Shown: positions 26,537 to 35,725 of the stretch, one piece after another
How the letters are laid out: every line of letters begins with the position of its first letter
Position numbering within the stretch: position 1 is the stretch's first letter
Source of the DNA: JAJRXC01 sp047639555
GTDB lineage: Bacteria; Actinomycetota; Acidimicrobiia; Acidimicrobiales; Aldehydirespiratoraceae
Reading direction: 5' to 3'
Assembly (NCBI GenBank): GCA_047639555.1
Contig: JBLIOE010000003.1
Location: 1 to 64,000 of the forward strand
Length of the DNA: 64,000 bases
Translations under genes and position numbers: made by a program
The notes under the pieces: model-generated
Seen by the model: only the letters and a program-made list of their open reading frames with translations
Told to the model about the DNA's origin: nothing
The model's database searches: none

Positions 26537-27223
26537 ATGAAGCGCTACTTCACCTCTCCCATTTGGTGCCTCTTCGTGGCGCTCGGCCTGCTGGCATCAG
26601 CCTGCGGCAGCGACGCCAACACCGAAACCGCAGTCGCCAGCCTCGCCGACACCGAGTCAGACGAAGACGTCGATACCGACGGCGCGGACGCTCTCACTAG
26701 TGACGAAGCCGCACTTGCCTTCAGCGAGTGTCTTCGAGGCGAAGGCATCGACATCCCCGATGTCGGGATCGACGCAGATGGCAACATCGATATTCGCGGC
26801 TCGTTCCAGGAAGCTGACATCGACGTCCGCGGCGAGGAGTTCACCGCCGCCCGCGAGATCTGCTTCCCCCTTCTCGATGGTGTCGCATTCGGCGGCGGCC
26901 AGCGTGCTGGACTCGTCGATAACCCGGAGATCGAAGATGCGCTGTTGGCGTTCTCCGATTGCATCCGAGCCGAGGGGTTCGATGTCGGCGACGCCGAACT
27001 CCCCCAGCCCGGAGCCGGTGCCGGCGGCGGCACACCCCCGGCGGACGGCGATGCCCCGGCACGCGGTGCCGGACAAGGGCAGGGCGGATTCGGGGATCCC
27101 TCGGCTCGCTTCGCGGGACTGCTCGGGCTCGACGCCGAGGACCCCGAGGTAGCCGCGGCACTCGAAGTGTGCGGCCCGCTCGTCACCGACGCCTTTGCCG
27201 GGTTCACGCCTGGCCAGCGCTGA
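26537..27223 (+). CDS. secreted lipoprotein, first gene of a MacAB-like export locus
   Basis: This 228-aa protein has a signal peptide ending in LASAC (lipobox). The mature part is acidic, with two similar segments, each with a conserved Cys: ALAFSECLRGEGIDIPDVG (~60-78) and LLAFSDCIRAEGFDVGDAE (~130-148). A Gly/Ala/Pro-rich stretch and a final Cys-containing helix follow. The SECxRxxGxxxPD pattern recurs in actinobacterial lipoproteins of unknown function near ABC exporters. It ends 12 nt before the adaptor gene, so it is probably co-transcribed. Confidence 0.75.
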   Translation: MKRYFTSPIWCLFVALGLLASACGSDANTETAVASLADTESDEDVDTDGADALTSDEAALAFSECLRGEGIDIPDVGIDADGNIDIRGSFQEADIDVRGEEFTAAREICFPLLDGVAFGGGQRAGLVDNPEIEDALLAFSDCIRAEGFDVGDAELPQPGAGAGGGTPPADGDAPARGAGQGQGGFGDPSARFAGLLGLDAEDPEVAAALEVCGPLVTDAFAGFTPGQR

Positions 27224-27235
27224 TCGGCGATACCG

Positions 27236-28594
27236 ATGACCGAACCCATCGTTCTTCCCTCGGCGCGCCGGTGGCCGATATTTCTGCTGGGCATCGCGGC
27301 CGGAGCAGCGGCCGCCGCCGCAGTCGTGGCCTTCGTTGACTTCGACCGCAACGACGCCGCTACTGACATCACCGACGACCTCTCGCTCGCGAGTGCGCCC
27401 GTCGAACAGCGCGACCTGATCGAAGAGGTCGAGTGGGTCGCCGACCTGACGTATGGCGCGACGGTCGCAGTGACCGCACCCGCGGCCGGGACCGTCACCG
27501 CAACGTCGGATGTCGGCGCGGTTCTTCGGCGAGGTGACGTCGTCGTGGAGATCGACGGCCTGTCAGTCATCGTGTTCTACGGCTCCGTCCCTGCGTGGCG
27601 CGATCTCAAAGAGGATGACGAGGGGCCGGACGTGCAACAGCTGGAAACGAACCTCGTCGCGCTCGGCTTCGATCCGGACGGCATTGTCGACGTTGATGAA
27701 ACATTCGATTCGGACACCGAAGACATGGTCGAGACGTGGCAGGAGTCGCTGGGGCTCGAAGCGACCGGCGTGTTTTCCACGGAGATGATCGTGGTTGTCG
27801 AAGGGCCGGTGGGTGTGGTGTCGGCTCCAGCAGTCGGGGCTCCGGTCAAGAGCGCTGAGGTGCTCGCCCAAGTCTCCGCTCGTGCGGTCTCCACCACGAT
27901 TGTCACCACCGCGGCCGGAGCGGTCAGCGACCTGGCGCCGGTTGGCAGTTCGGTGACGCACGGGACGCTCCTTCTTGTCATCGGCGAGACCGAGGTCCGA
28001 GCGGCGACCGGACTGCAGCCGATCGACGCAGTAGATCTCGAAGACGGCACCGATCGAGAGTTCATTCTTGTGGCGGAGAATCAGCAGGTTGGGTCCTGGC
28101 TCGTCGCGAGCGGCGACGAACTCAACGGGTCCCGCCCGGTTGCGGAGCTCACGCGGCAGACCCTGTCGGTCGTCGTGCCGGTGGAGCTCTCTGAACGCGA
28201 CGCCTGGGAGGTCGCCCAGCCGGTCGAGGTCGTCTTGCCCGATGACACCATCGTCGCGGGTGTGGTTGTCGACGTCGGCACGGTTGCTCAGGGAACTGGC
28301 CAGGGCGAGACCCCAACTGTCGACGTCACGGTGGAGCTACTCGATCTCCTGCCCGACGATCTTCCGGCCTCAGAGGTCACCGTTGTCGTCGCGGGAGAAT
28401 CAGTTCTCGGCGCCACCGTCGTGCCGACCCGAGCCCTGGTCACCCTCGCCGAGGGCGGCTTCGCCGTGGAACAACTCTTCGCCGACGGCTCCCGATCTCT
28501 CGTTGGTATCGAAACCGGCACGTTCGATGATGGCCTCGTCGAAATCATCGATTCCAGTCTCGCGGTTGGCGACCTCGTCATGGTGCCGTCGTGA
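27236..28594 (+). CDS. MacA/HlyD-like export adaptor with internal peptidoglycan-binding domain
   Basis: This 452-aa protein has one N-terminal membrane helix (IFLLGIAAGAAAAAAVVAF), then a lipoyl/barrel-like segment (VTAPAAGTVTATSDVGAVLRRG) and an embedded peptidoglycan_binding_1 domain at ~135-185 (VQQLETNLVALGFDPDG, then LESxGL-like). A beta-rich C-terminal half with a second lipoyl-like motif follows. In Gram-negative MacA the equivalent region reaches the outer membrane; here it would dock on the cell wall. It overlaps the ATPase gene by 4 nt. Confidence 0.8.
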   Translation: MTEPIVLPSARRWPIFLLGIAAGAAAAAAVVAFVDFDRNDAATDITDDLSLASAPVEQRDLIEEVEWVADLTYGATVAVTAPAAGTVTATSDVGAVLRRGDVVVEIDGLSVIVFYGSVPAWRDLKEDDEGPDVQQLETNLVALGFDPDGIVDVDETFDSDTEDMVETWQESLGLEATGVFSTEMIVVVEGPVGVVSAPAVGAPVKSAEVLAQVSARAVSTTIVTTAAGAVSDLAPVGSSVTHGTLLLVIGETEVRAATGLQPIDAVDLEDGTDREFILVAENQQVGSWLVASGDELNGSRPVAELTRQTLSVVVPVELSERDAWEVAQPVEVVLPDDTIVAGVVVDVGTVAQGTGQGETPTVDVTVELLDLLPDDLPASEVTVVVAGESVLGATVVPTRALVTLAEGGFAVEQLFADGSRSLVGIETGTFDDGLVEIIDSSLAVGDLVMVPS

Positions 28595-29271
28595 CCGTCT
28601 CTGCTCCCGCCGCGGCCATGGAGCTCCGCAACATCGTCAAGGAGTACGCGGGCACCCCGCCGGTTCGCGCCCTCGACGGTGTCAGTCTTCGAATCGACCA
28701 CGGCGAACTCGCGGCAATCATCGGACCGTCGGGTTCAGGAAAGTCGACGATGCTGCACGTGATGGGCACGCTCGACCGCCCGACCGATGGACAAGTCTTC
28801 ATCGATGGGCGTGATCTCTCCCGGATGGGCGACCGGCGCCTCTCCGCGGTCCGGTCCCAACTGATCGGTTTCGTGTTCCAACAATTCTTCTTGATCGATG
28901 GAATGACGGCACTCGACAATGTCGCCAACGGACTGCTGTACGCCGGCGTCCCTTCGCACGAGCGCCGGGAACGGGCCGCGGGAGCGCTGACCCGGGTTGG
29001 GCTCCGACACCGACTGACCCATCTCCCCAACCAACTCTCCGGTGGTGAGCGCCAGCGCGTCGCCATCGCCCGCGCCGTGGTTCATCGCCCGGCGATCGTC
29101 CTCGCCGACGAACCAACCGGCAACCTCGACTCTCGGTCGAGCGACTCGATCATGGATCTGATCCATGAACTGAACGCCGATGGAACAACGATCGTCGTCA
29201 TCACCCACGACCATGAAGTCGCCGCCGCGTTGCCCCGCCAGATTGCCGTGCGAGATGGGCACATCGAATGA
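28591..29271 (+). CDS. MacB/LolD-type ABC transporter ATPase
   Basis: This 226-aa nucleotide-binding protein (GTG start overlapping the adaptor stop) has Walker A GPSGSGKST (~48-56), a Q-loop in FVFQQFF, signature LSGGERQR, and Walker B IVLADEPTGNLD, all canonical. It belongs to the LolD/MacB/FtsE class that drives mechanotransmission by a four-TM permease rather than classical substrate channelling. The permease gene follows with a 4-nt overlap. Confidence 0.95.
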   Translation: MTVSAPAAAMELRNIVKEYAGTPPVRALDGVSLRIDHGELAAIIGPSGSGKSTMLHVMGTLDRPTDGQVFIDGRDLSRMGDRRLSAVRSQLIGFVFQQFFLIDGMTALDNVANGLLYAGVPSHERRERAAGALTRVGLRHRLTHLPNQLSGGERQRVAIARAVVHRPAIVLADEPTGNLDSRSSDSIMDLIHELNADGTTIVVITHDHEVAAALPRQIAVRDGHIE

Positions 29272-30470
29272 GCGACCAGCATCTCTCGAAGAGTCGGCTG
29301 CGGATCGCCGACATTCTTCTCGTCGGCAGTTCCGGTCTTCGGACTCGAAAGATGCGGACTGCGTTGTCGGCGCTGGGCGTCACCATCGGCATTGCCGCGA
29401 TGGTCGGCGTGCTGGGTCTGTCGGAGAGCAGCCGAGCCGATCTTCGCAGCCAAATCGAAGCGCTGGGCACGAATCTGTTGACGGTGTCGCCCTCGACCGG
29501 CTTCGGTGCCGGCGATGGCGCGCTGCCGGACGACGCGGTTCCGAAGATCCAACGGATCGGACCAGTAGACGCGGTCGCCGATGTCGTGACCCTCGATGAG
29601 ACCGTTCTCCGCAACGACTACGTGAATCCGAACCGGACGGGCGGCATCGACGTAGTCGCAACTCACCTCGACCTGCTCGCGACACTCAATGGCACCGTCG
29701 TCGAGGGCGCGTGGCTCAACGAAGCATCAGCTTCTGTCTCGAATGTGGTCCTGGGGAGCGAGGCGGCCGACCGCTTAAGCATCGTCTCGGTCGACGCCGG
29801 TCCACAGGTCGTGATCGGCGGTGAGTGGTTCACCGTCGTCGGCATCCTCGATGAGTTCCCGCTGGCCCCAAACCTCGACCGCTCGGTGCTGATCGGCCAA
29901 CCGGCCGCCGTCTCGCTGTTCGACGTCGAGTTGAACCCGAGCATCGTCTATCTCCGGGCATCATCAGCCGTGCTCGACGACGTGAGAACGGTCCTCGCGG
30001 CAACGGTCGACCCCGCTGAGCCCGACGAGGTATCGATCTCTCGCCCGTCCGACGCACTTGAGGCTGAAGAAGCGGCCGACAGCGCGTTCACCAGTCTGTT
30101 TCTTGGCCTCGGCGCAGTCGCGCTCCTTGTTGGCGGCATCGGTATCGCCAACGTCATGGTGATCGCAGTGATCGAGCGTCGCAACGAGATCGGCCTTCGC
30201 CGCGCCCTCGGTGCGACGAAGGCTCATATTCGTCGACAGTTCCTCACCGAGGCACTGCTCCTCTCGACCCTTGGTGGACTCACCGGCGTCGCCTTGGGTG
30301 CCGGCGTGACAGCCGCCTACGCCACTACCCAAGACTGGGAAGTCGTCGTCCCTCCTGAAGCCATGATCGGCGGGTTCCTCGCCGCGATCGTCATCGGGGT
30401 TGTCGCCGGGCTGTACCCGGCCAGCCGGGCCGCCCGCATGGCCCCAACCGAAGCATTAAGGGCCGCATGA
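29268..30470 (+). CDS. MacB-like ABC permease (FtsX domain)
   Basis: This 400-aa permease begins with a membrane helix after RTRKMRTALSALGVTIGIAAMVGV, has a ~220-residue MacB periplasmic core domain outside the membrane, then three C-terminal helices with the FtsX signature (GGIGIANVMVIAVIERRNEIGLRRALGA). It pairs with the ATPase just upstream and the two adaptors. It is expected to export a peptide, lipid or antibiotic-like molecule. Confidence 0.95.
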   Translation: MSDQHLSKSRLRIADILLVGSSGLRTRKMRTALSALGVTIGIAAMVGVLGLSESSRADLRSQIEALGTNLLTVSPSTGFGAGDGALPDDAVPKIQRIGPVDAVADVVTLDETVLRNDYVNPNRTGGIDVVATHLDLLATLNGTVVEGAWLNEASASVSNVVLGSEAADRLSIVSVDAGPQVVIGGEWFTVVGILDEFPLAPNLDRSVLIGQPAAVSLFDVELNPSIVYLRASSAVLDDVRTVLAATVDPAEPDEVSISRPSDALEAEEAADSAFTSLFLGLGAVALLVGGIGIANVMVIAVIERRNEIGLRRALGATKAHIRRQFLTEALLLSTLGGLTGVALGAGVTAAYATTQDWEVVVPPEAMIGGFLAAIVIGVVAGLYPASRAARMAPTEALRAA

Positions 30471-31504
30471 TGCGCATCGCTGTTCGTCTCCTGGTGACGG
30501 TCGCCCTCGCCGGGGCCGCGGCGGTGGCCATCGTCGTCTTTGAACCCCAGGGCATCTTCGACGACGATCCGGCCGTCGCCGCGGTCGAACGCGAAAGTTC
30601 GGCTGCCAGTGTCGAGACACTCGCCGCCGAGTTCAGTGTCGAGGGCAGCTTCGTCTACAACGAAACCACCACCGCATACGCAGCAGTCGCCGGTCCCGAT
30701 TCGACCTCGATCATCACTGCCGTCGTCGAAGAAGACGCCATCGTCGACATGGGCAGCGTGCTGTGGGAAGTGAACTTTCAGCCCACCGTGCTGTTGGTCG
30801 GATGGGTGCCGAGCTATCGCGACCTCGCCCGCGACGACATCGGCACCGACGTACTGCAGCTCGAACTCAACCTTGTCGCCCTCGGTTTCGACCCGGACCA
30901 AACCGTCACCGTCGACGAGACTTTTTCCTATAACACGAAGCTCATGGTCGAGCGGTGGCAAGAATCCCTTGGGGCCGAGGTGACTGGCGAAGTTCGCCAC
31001 GGTGCCGTGGTCTTTGCTGCGCCGGATCGACGCGTGGGCCCGGTTGCGGTGACCGTGGGCGACTCGATCGTCGACGGCCAGGCGGTGCTCGAACTCACGG
31101 GCCAGGACCGTGAACTCATGTTTGCCGTCGACTCCGGCGACCGCACGACTATCGCCGTCTACGACACCGTGTTCGCTCGACTCCCCGACCGCAGTGAAGT
31201 GACCGCCACAATCACGTCGCTCGTCGTGACGGAGACGGGTGGTCTGGCCGCAACCGCATCGGTGGAAGAACCTCCAGAGATCGCGGCCGACAATCTCCCG
31301 GCGACGGTCACTTGGTCAAGGATCTTGGCCGCTGATGTGCTGACCGTGCCGGAGAGCGCACTTCTCCGAACAGATTCGGGTGCCTACTTCGTTGAACGGG
31401 CCGGCGACGGTGTCTTCGTCGAAGTCGAACCAGGCCTGAGCAACAGCGGCCGGGTCGAGATCACCGGTGAGGTAGAAGCCGGCGAACTCCTCATCGCTCC
31501 GTAG
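30467..31504 (+). CDS. second export adaptor with peptidoglycan-binding domain
   Basis: This 345-aa protein (ATG at 30467; a second ATG at 30470) has an N-terminal helix and an embedded peptidoglycan-binding repeat (VLQLELNLVALGFDPD, residues ~125-140) closely resembling that of the first adaptor. The C-terminal half is beta-rich, with ILAADVLTVPESALL typical of adaptor membrane-proximal domains. It overlaps the permease stop by 4 nt. The two adaptors probably arose by duplication and may form a hetero-oligomeric wall-spanning funnel. Confidence 0.8.
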   Translation: MMRIAVRLLVTVALAGAAAVAIVVFEPQGIFDDDPAVAAVERESSAASVETLAAEFSVEGSFVYNETTTAYAAVAGPDSTSIITAVVEEDAIVDMGSVLWEVNFQPTVLLVGWVPSYRDLARDDIGTDVLQLELNLVALGFDPDQTVTVDETFSYNTKLMVERWQESLGAEVTGEVRHGAVVFAAPDRRVGPVAVTVGDSIVDGQAVLELTGQDRELMFAVDSGDRTTIAVYDTVFARLPDRSEVTATITSLVVTETGGLAATASVEEPPEIAADNLPATVTWSRILAADVLTVPESALLRTDSGAYFVERAGDGVFVEVEPGLSNSGRVEITGEVEAGELLIAP

Positions 31505-31508
31505 AGCC

Positions 31509-33377
31509 CTAGTGCAGGCCGCCGGTTTTCCACATTTCGGCGAAGTGGCCGCCGGCGGCGATGAGTTCGTCGCTGGTGCCGATTTCGGCAACGACGCCGT
31601 TGTCGATCACGACGATCCGGTCGGCCCTCATAGTGGTCTGCAGACGGTGAGCGATGATCACCGCGGTGCGGCCTTCGAGCACCACGTCGAGAGCCATCTC
31701 GACCGCTTGTTCGGTGCGCAGGTCGAGGGACGACGTTGCTTCGTCGAGCACAAGGAGGCGCGGCTGCGACAGGAAGGCGCGGGCCAAGGCCAGGAGCTGA
31801 CGCTCGCCGGCCGAAAGGGCCACGCCACGCTCATGGCAGGGCGTGTCGAGGCGCTCGGGCATGCGGTCAAGGAGTCGGCCGAGGCCGACCTGTTGGCAAA
31901 CCGCTTCCAGGTCCTGATGGCCAACGTCTCGGTTTCCGACGAGCAGGTTGTCGCGAATCGTTCCGCCGAAGAGGAACGGTTCCTGCGGGACAACGCCGAT
32001 CTGGCGACGCAATGATGACAGCGTGACGTCGCGAATGTCGTGGCCGTCAATCGTGATGACACCCTCGGTCGGATCGTAGAAACGGTTGAGTAGCTTGGCG
32101 ATCGTGGACTTTCCGGCACCGGTTGGCCCAACGATCGCGATGGTCTCGTTGGGATGAATCGCCAGGTCGATACCACTGATGACGGGATGCGTGGGGTCGT
32201 ACCCAAACGTCACGCCCTGCAGTCGAATCTCTCCTTCGACGGGCGGCAGTGTGATCGCCGTGGGCGACTCGGGCACCGACGGTTCCGTGGCCAGAACTTC
32301 GCCGAGCTTCACGACCGAGGCCCGGCCCTGTTGGTAGATATTGTAGAGCGCCACCAGCTCAGTGATCGGGGCGAAGAAGGCACCGACATAGATCACGAAG
32401 GCAATCAGCTCGCCGAGCGATGCCCGGCCGTCGAGCACCAGATTGCCGCCGATGACCAGCAGGATCATTTGCGCCAGCGGACCCATCGCCTCGGAGCCCG
32501 GCCCGTAGATGCCGTTGATCTGGGCGGTGCGGTCGTTCGCGTCGAGGTATTCGCCCGCTTCGTTCTGATGCTCGACCACCGTGCGGCGGCGACGGTTGTA
32601 GGCGGTGACGATCCGAATGCCGGCGAGACTCTCCTGCAGATGGGCCAGCACCTCGGCGATCGTGTCGCGCACCCGAAGCTGGGCTTCGCCCGCAACCCGG
32701 CGGTACCAGAGCGACAGGATCAGCGTGCCCGGCACCACGGCGACCACGGTGATCACCGCGAGCAAGGGATTCAGGACAAACAGCACAATCGTGATGGCCA
32801 CGAGGGTCACACCCTGCACGGCCAGCTGCACCAATCCCTGCTGGAACAGTTGCTGAAGCGGCTCGAGGTCGCTGGTCATCCGGCTGAGCAGACGACCGGC
32901 GCGTTCGTTGGTGTAGAAGTCGATACTGAGTCGCTGGAAGTGAGCGAACAACTGCACGCGGAGGTTGGCCATGACACGGGCGCCGACGCGACCCGCGGCC
33001 ATTGTTCGAGCGATGCCGACCACGATCGAGATCGGGACGAAGATCGCGAAGATCACGCCGATCATCACCACGAGATCGCGGTCGCCTTTTCGGATGCCTT
33101 CGTCGATCGAGATCTGGAGAAGTAACGGCCCGGTCTGGGCCATCACCGCTTCGATCGCGACCAGCACGAACACGCCGAACAGCGCGCCGAAATACGGACG
33201 CAGGAAGTGCGCCATCGTGAAGGGTTTGCGGTCGTATTCGGTCTGACTAAACAGCGGCGGGTCGACCGCCACCTCGGGCGGCCCCTCAGCCATCCATTGT
33301 TCGACCTTTTCTTTCACTTCGGCCGGCACACCGCTGAAACCGGTATCGGCGTGGCCGCCCCATCCGGCCATACTCAT
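31509..33377 (-). CDS. ABC exporter half-transporter with canonical Walker B
   Basis: This 622-aa protein has six transmembrane helices (N-terminal ABC_membrane domain) fused to an ATPase: Walker A GPTGAGKST, signature LSAGERQ (divergent from LSGGQ) and Walker B LLVLDEATSSLD with the catalytic Glu. Its start overlaps the stop of the partner gene by 4 nt. Together they should form a heterodimeric multidrug or lipid exporter with one active and one degenerate site. The substrate is unknown. Confidence 0.9.
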   Translation of the reverse strand: MSMAGWGGHADTGFSGVPAEVKEKVEQWMAEGPPEVAVDPPLFSQTEYDRKPFTMAHFLRPYFGALFGVFVLVAIEAVMAQTGPLLLQISIDEGIRKGDRDLVVMIGVIFAIFVPISIVVGIARTMAAGRVGARVMANLRVQLFAHFQRLSIDFYTNERAGRLLSRMTSDLEPLQQLFQQGLVQLAVQGVTLVAITIVLFVLNPLLAVITVVAVVPGTLILSLWYRRVAGEAQLRVRDTIAEVLAHLQESLAGIRIVTAYNRRRRTVVEHQNEAGEYLDANDRTAQINGIYGPGSEAMGPLAQMILLVIGGNLVLDGRASLGELIAFVIYVGAFFAPITELVALYNIYQQGRASVVKLGEVLATEPSVPESPTAITLPPVEGEIRLQGVTFGYDPTHPVISGIDLAIHPNETIAIVGPTGAGKSTIAKLLNRFYDPTEGVITIDGHDIRDVTLSSLRRQIGVVPQEPFLFGGTIRDNLLVGNRDVGHQDLEAVCQQVGLGRLLDRMPERLDTPCHERGVALSAGERQLLALARAFLSQPRLLVLDEATSSLDLRTEQAVEMALDVVLEGRTAVIIAHRLQTTMRADRIVVIDNGVVAEIGTSDELIAAGGHFAEMWKTGGLH

Positions 33378-35164
33378 GAGTCGTCCTCCATGTGTTCAAG
33401 GAGACGTCGATAACGCGGCTCAGACTTGATCAGATTTTCATGGACGCCAGTGGCGGCAACCACACCCTCGTCGAGCAGCACCACTCGATCGGCCAGCGAG
33501 ATTGTCGACAGCCGATGGGCGATCACAATCACGGTGCGGTCGGCCGTGGCCTCGCGAAGTCCGGCGTGGATCTTCTCTTCGACTCGAACATCGATCGCCG
33601 ATGTGGCGTCGTCGAGCACCAGGACCTGGGGGTCGTGCAGCAAGGCCCGAGCCAGCGAGATTCGTTGGCGTTGACCGCCGGAGAGGGTGTAGCCCCGCTC
33701 TCCGACCACCTCGTCGAAGCCGTCGTCAAGTTCTTCGATGAAACCCAGTGCTTGCGCCGCCTGGGCGGCCGCCCGCACTCGCTCGTCGGATGCGGTCGGG
33801 TCGGCGAACGCAATGTTGTCGCGGATGCTCATCGAGAAGAGGAAGGGGTCATCGAGGGCGACGCCGACCACAGAACGGAGGCTCGAAAGGGAGGCCTCTC
33901 GCACGTCGACACCATCGATTTGGATCGCGCCGCTACGTACGTCGTAAAAACGAGGCAGGAGTCGAGCGACGGTGGACTTACCGGATGCGGTCTCGCCGAC
34001 TAACGCAACGGTCTCGCCCGGCTGGATGTCGAGCGTGAAGCCCCGGAGCACATCGGCGTCGCCGCCATAACCAAACCGCACGTCGTTGAACTGCACACGA
34101 CCGCGGGCCTTGCTGATGTCGGTCGGCTGCTCGATGTCGGCGATCGTGATCTCTTCGTCAAAGATTTCGAACACACGAAGAGAGGAAGCCTTCGCCCGCT
34201 GCGCCATCTGCACAAGGTGCCCAATGAACCGGAAAGGCACCTGCACCATCACGACATACGAGCTGAACGCGACCAAGGCGCCGATACCAAGCGTGCCGTC
34301 TTCCACCAACAAGCCGCCATACAGCAAGACCGCGACCATGCTCATACGAGGCAGGTGCTCGAGCGCGGGCACGTAACGCGCGGTCACGTCAGCGCCCTTG
34401 ACCATCGCCCACCGAAGCTGGTCGGCCACACCGGCCATACGAGCAACCTCATGCTGCTCGCCGGCAAAGTTCTTCACGACCCGCACGCCCGCGATGTTCT
34501 CGTCGACCAGCGTCGCAACCTCGGCCTGGCGCGCCATCACAAGCCACCACGCCGGGAGTTGAGGGTGACGGCTCTTCAAGCCAATGAACGCCACGATCGG
34601 AATAGGGATGATCGTCACCAGGGTCAGCGGCACACTCACGGCGAACATGAAGCCGAGGGCGATCACCAGGCTGGCGAGCGACAACGTCATGAACGGACCG
34701 AAGTTCAAGAACATCTGGACGGAGCGAATATCGCCGTTGGCGCGGGCGAGGAGTTGGCCGGTCTCGCTGCGGTCGTAGAACGACGCCGACATACGAGAGA
34801 GGTGATCAAACACCGCGTGGCGCATCGCGGTCTCAACGCGGAAGGCCACCCGGAACATCTCTCGCCGCGCTGCGAAGCTGGAAACGAAGCCGACCACCGA
34901 GAGCACCCCGATCGCGATCGCATACGGGGCGATGGAGTCGGTCTGCTCGTCGAGGGCGTTGTCGATCGCCAGCATCAACACCGCGGGCACGATGATGCGG
35001 GCCACCATGCCGATCGTGGTGCCCAGAGTGGCAACGATCAGCCCGACCTTCATCGGCGCGATCACGGGCAGAAGGCGACGAATCCAGCCCTTGCTCGTGT
35101 CGGGATCGGGACGTCCTTCCGGCTCGGGATATCGAGCCAGTTCGTCGGTGGCGATTGCAGTCAT
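33374..35164 (-). CDS. ABC exporter half-transporter with degenerate Walker B
   Basis: This 596-aa protein has six N-terminal membrane helices plus an ATPase domain: Walker A GETASGKST, a canonical signature LSGGQRQR, and Walker B VLVLDDATSAID in which the catalytic Glu is replaced by Asp. In heterodimeric exporters (TM287/288-like) this marks the degenerate-site subunit, which supplies the good signature motif to its partner. The downstream gene provides the catalytic Glu and the weak signature, an exact complementary split. Confidence 0.9.
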   Translation of the reverse strand: MTAIATDELARYPEPEGRPDPDTSKGWIRRLLPVIAPMKVGLIVATLGTTIGMVARIIVPAVLMLAIDNALDEQTDSIAPYAIAIGVLSVVGFVSSFAARREMFRVAFRVETAMRHAVFDHLSRMSASFYDRSETGQLLARANGDIRSVQMFLNFGPFMTLSLASLVIALGFMFAVSVPLTLVTIIPIPIVAFIGLKSRHPQLPAWWLVMARQAEVATLVDENIAGVRVVKNFAGEQHEVARMAGVADQLRWAMVKGADVTARYVPALEHLPRMSMVAVLLYGGLLVEDGTLGIGALVAFSSYVVMVQVPFRFIGHLVQMAQRAKASSLRVFEIFDEEITIADIEQPTDISKARGRVQFNDVRFGYGGDADVLRGFTLDIQPGETVALVGETASGKSTVARLLPRFYDVRSGAIQIDGVDVREASLSSLRSVVGVALDDPFLFSMSIRDNIAFADPTASDERVRAAAQAAQALGFIEELDDGFDEVVGERGYTLSGGQRQRISLARALLHDPQVLVLDDATSAIDVRVEEKIHAGLREATADRTVIVIAHRLSTISLADRVVLLDEGVVAATGVHENLIKSEPRYRRLLEHMEDDS

Positions 35165-35204
35165 TCACAGGATGGTTGCGCGTCGACGGCATCGCTACCA
35201 AATG

Positions 35205-35336
35205 CTGAAGTCAGGTCGCGAGGATTTCCTCTCGAACCAGAACTCGCGGGTAGACGGCCCGGACGGCAAGGGCTTCGCGAATCCCTTCGGTCATCCCCTC
35301 GGCGTACTCCGTTCGATACGCCTCATCGGTCACAAA
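35205..35336 (-). repeat. 132-bp duplicated segment, copy 1
   Basis: This segment is nearly identical (about a dozen differences by eye) to 38414-38545, which is the 3' end and downstream flank of the polytopic membrane protein gene. Here it encodes the same C-terminal tail (EGMTEGIREALAVRAVY) without the rest of the gene and is joined to acyl-CoA dehydrogenase debris. Confidence 0.9.
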
Positions 35337-35725
35337 GATCCGACTTCCCGCCGGCTGCGACGAGCGCCACCATCTTCGGATACTCGTCAACAAAAGCCGC
35401 GTCGAACGTGCGTGCTGATCGGCAAGCGCCTTTCGGAGTGACGAGTCGGGCCCCGGCTTCTTGTTGACCTGGGCGGACACGAGCAAGCCGGTGGAAGCGC
35501 AGGATCTCTCCCTCGATATACGCCGAGAGGAGTCGCTCCGTCAGCGCCCCGCGTTCGATGTCACCGCGATCCCGCACGGCATCGACGAGATCGCTGACGG
35601 TCGGCCCGTGGCCCCACCGAAGACCGCCTTGACTCAAGGAGACTCGCTCGTTGGCCAGCATCGGAGGGAGGTATCGATCCTGCTGCTCTGCGGACCCGTG
35701 CGCCGCTCGTGGCGGAGCCCTACGG
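35337..35725 (-). pseudogene. decayed acyl-CoA dehydrogenase remnant
   Basis: Minus-strand frames preserve pieces of a dehydrogenase like the one at 23096. HGSAEQQDRYLPPML (~35720-35660) is joined directly to ANERVSLSQGGLRWGHGPT, an internal deletion of roughly 140 residues. After GEILRFHRLA the frame shifts to LVSAQVNKKPGPDSSLRKALAD. The 5' end is cut at the stop of the 35720 gene and the 3' end runs into the duplicated segment. It cannot make an active enzyme. Confidence 0.8.
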
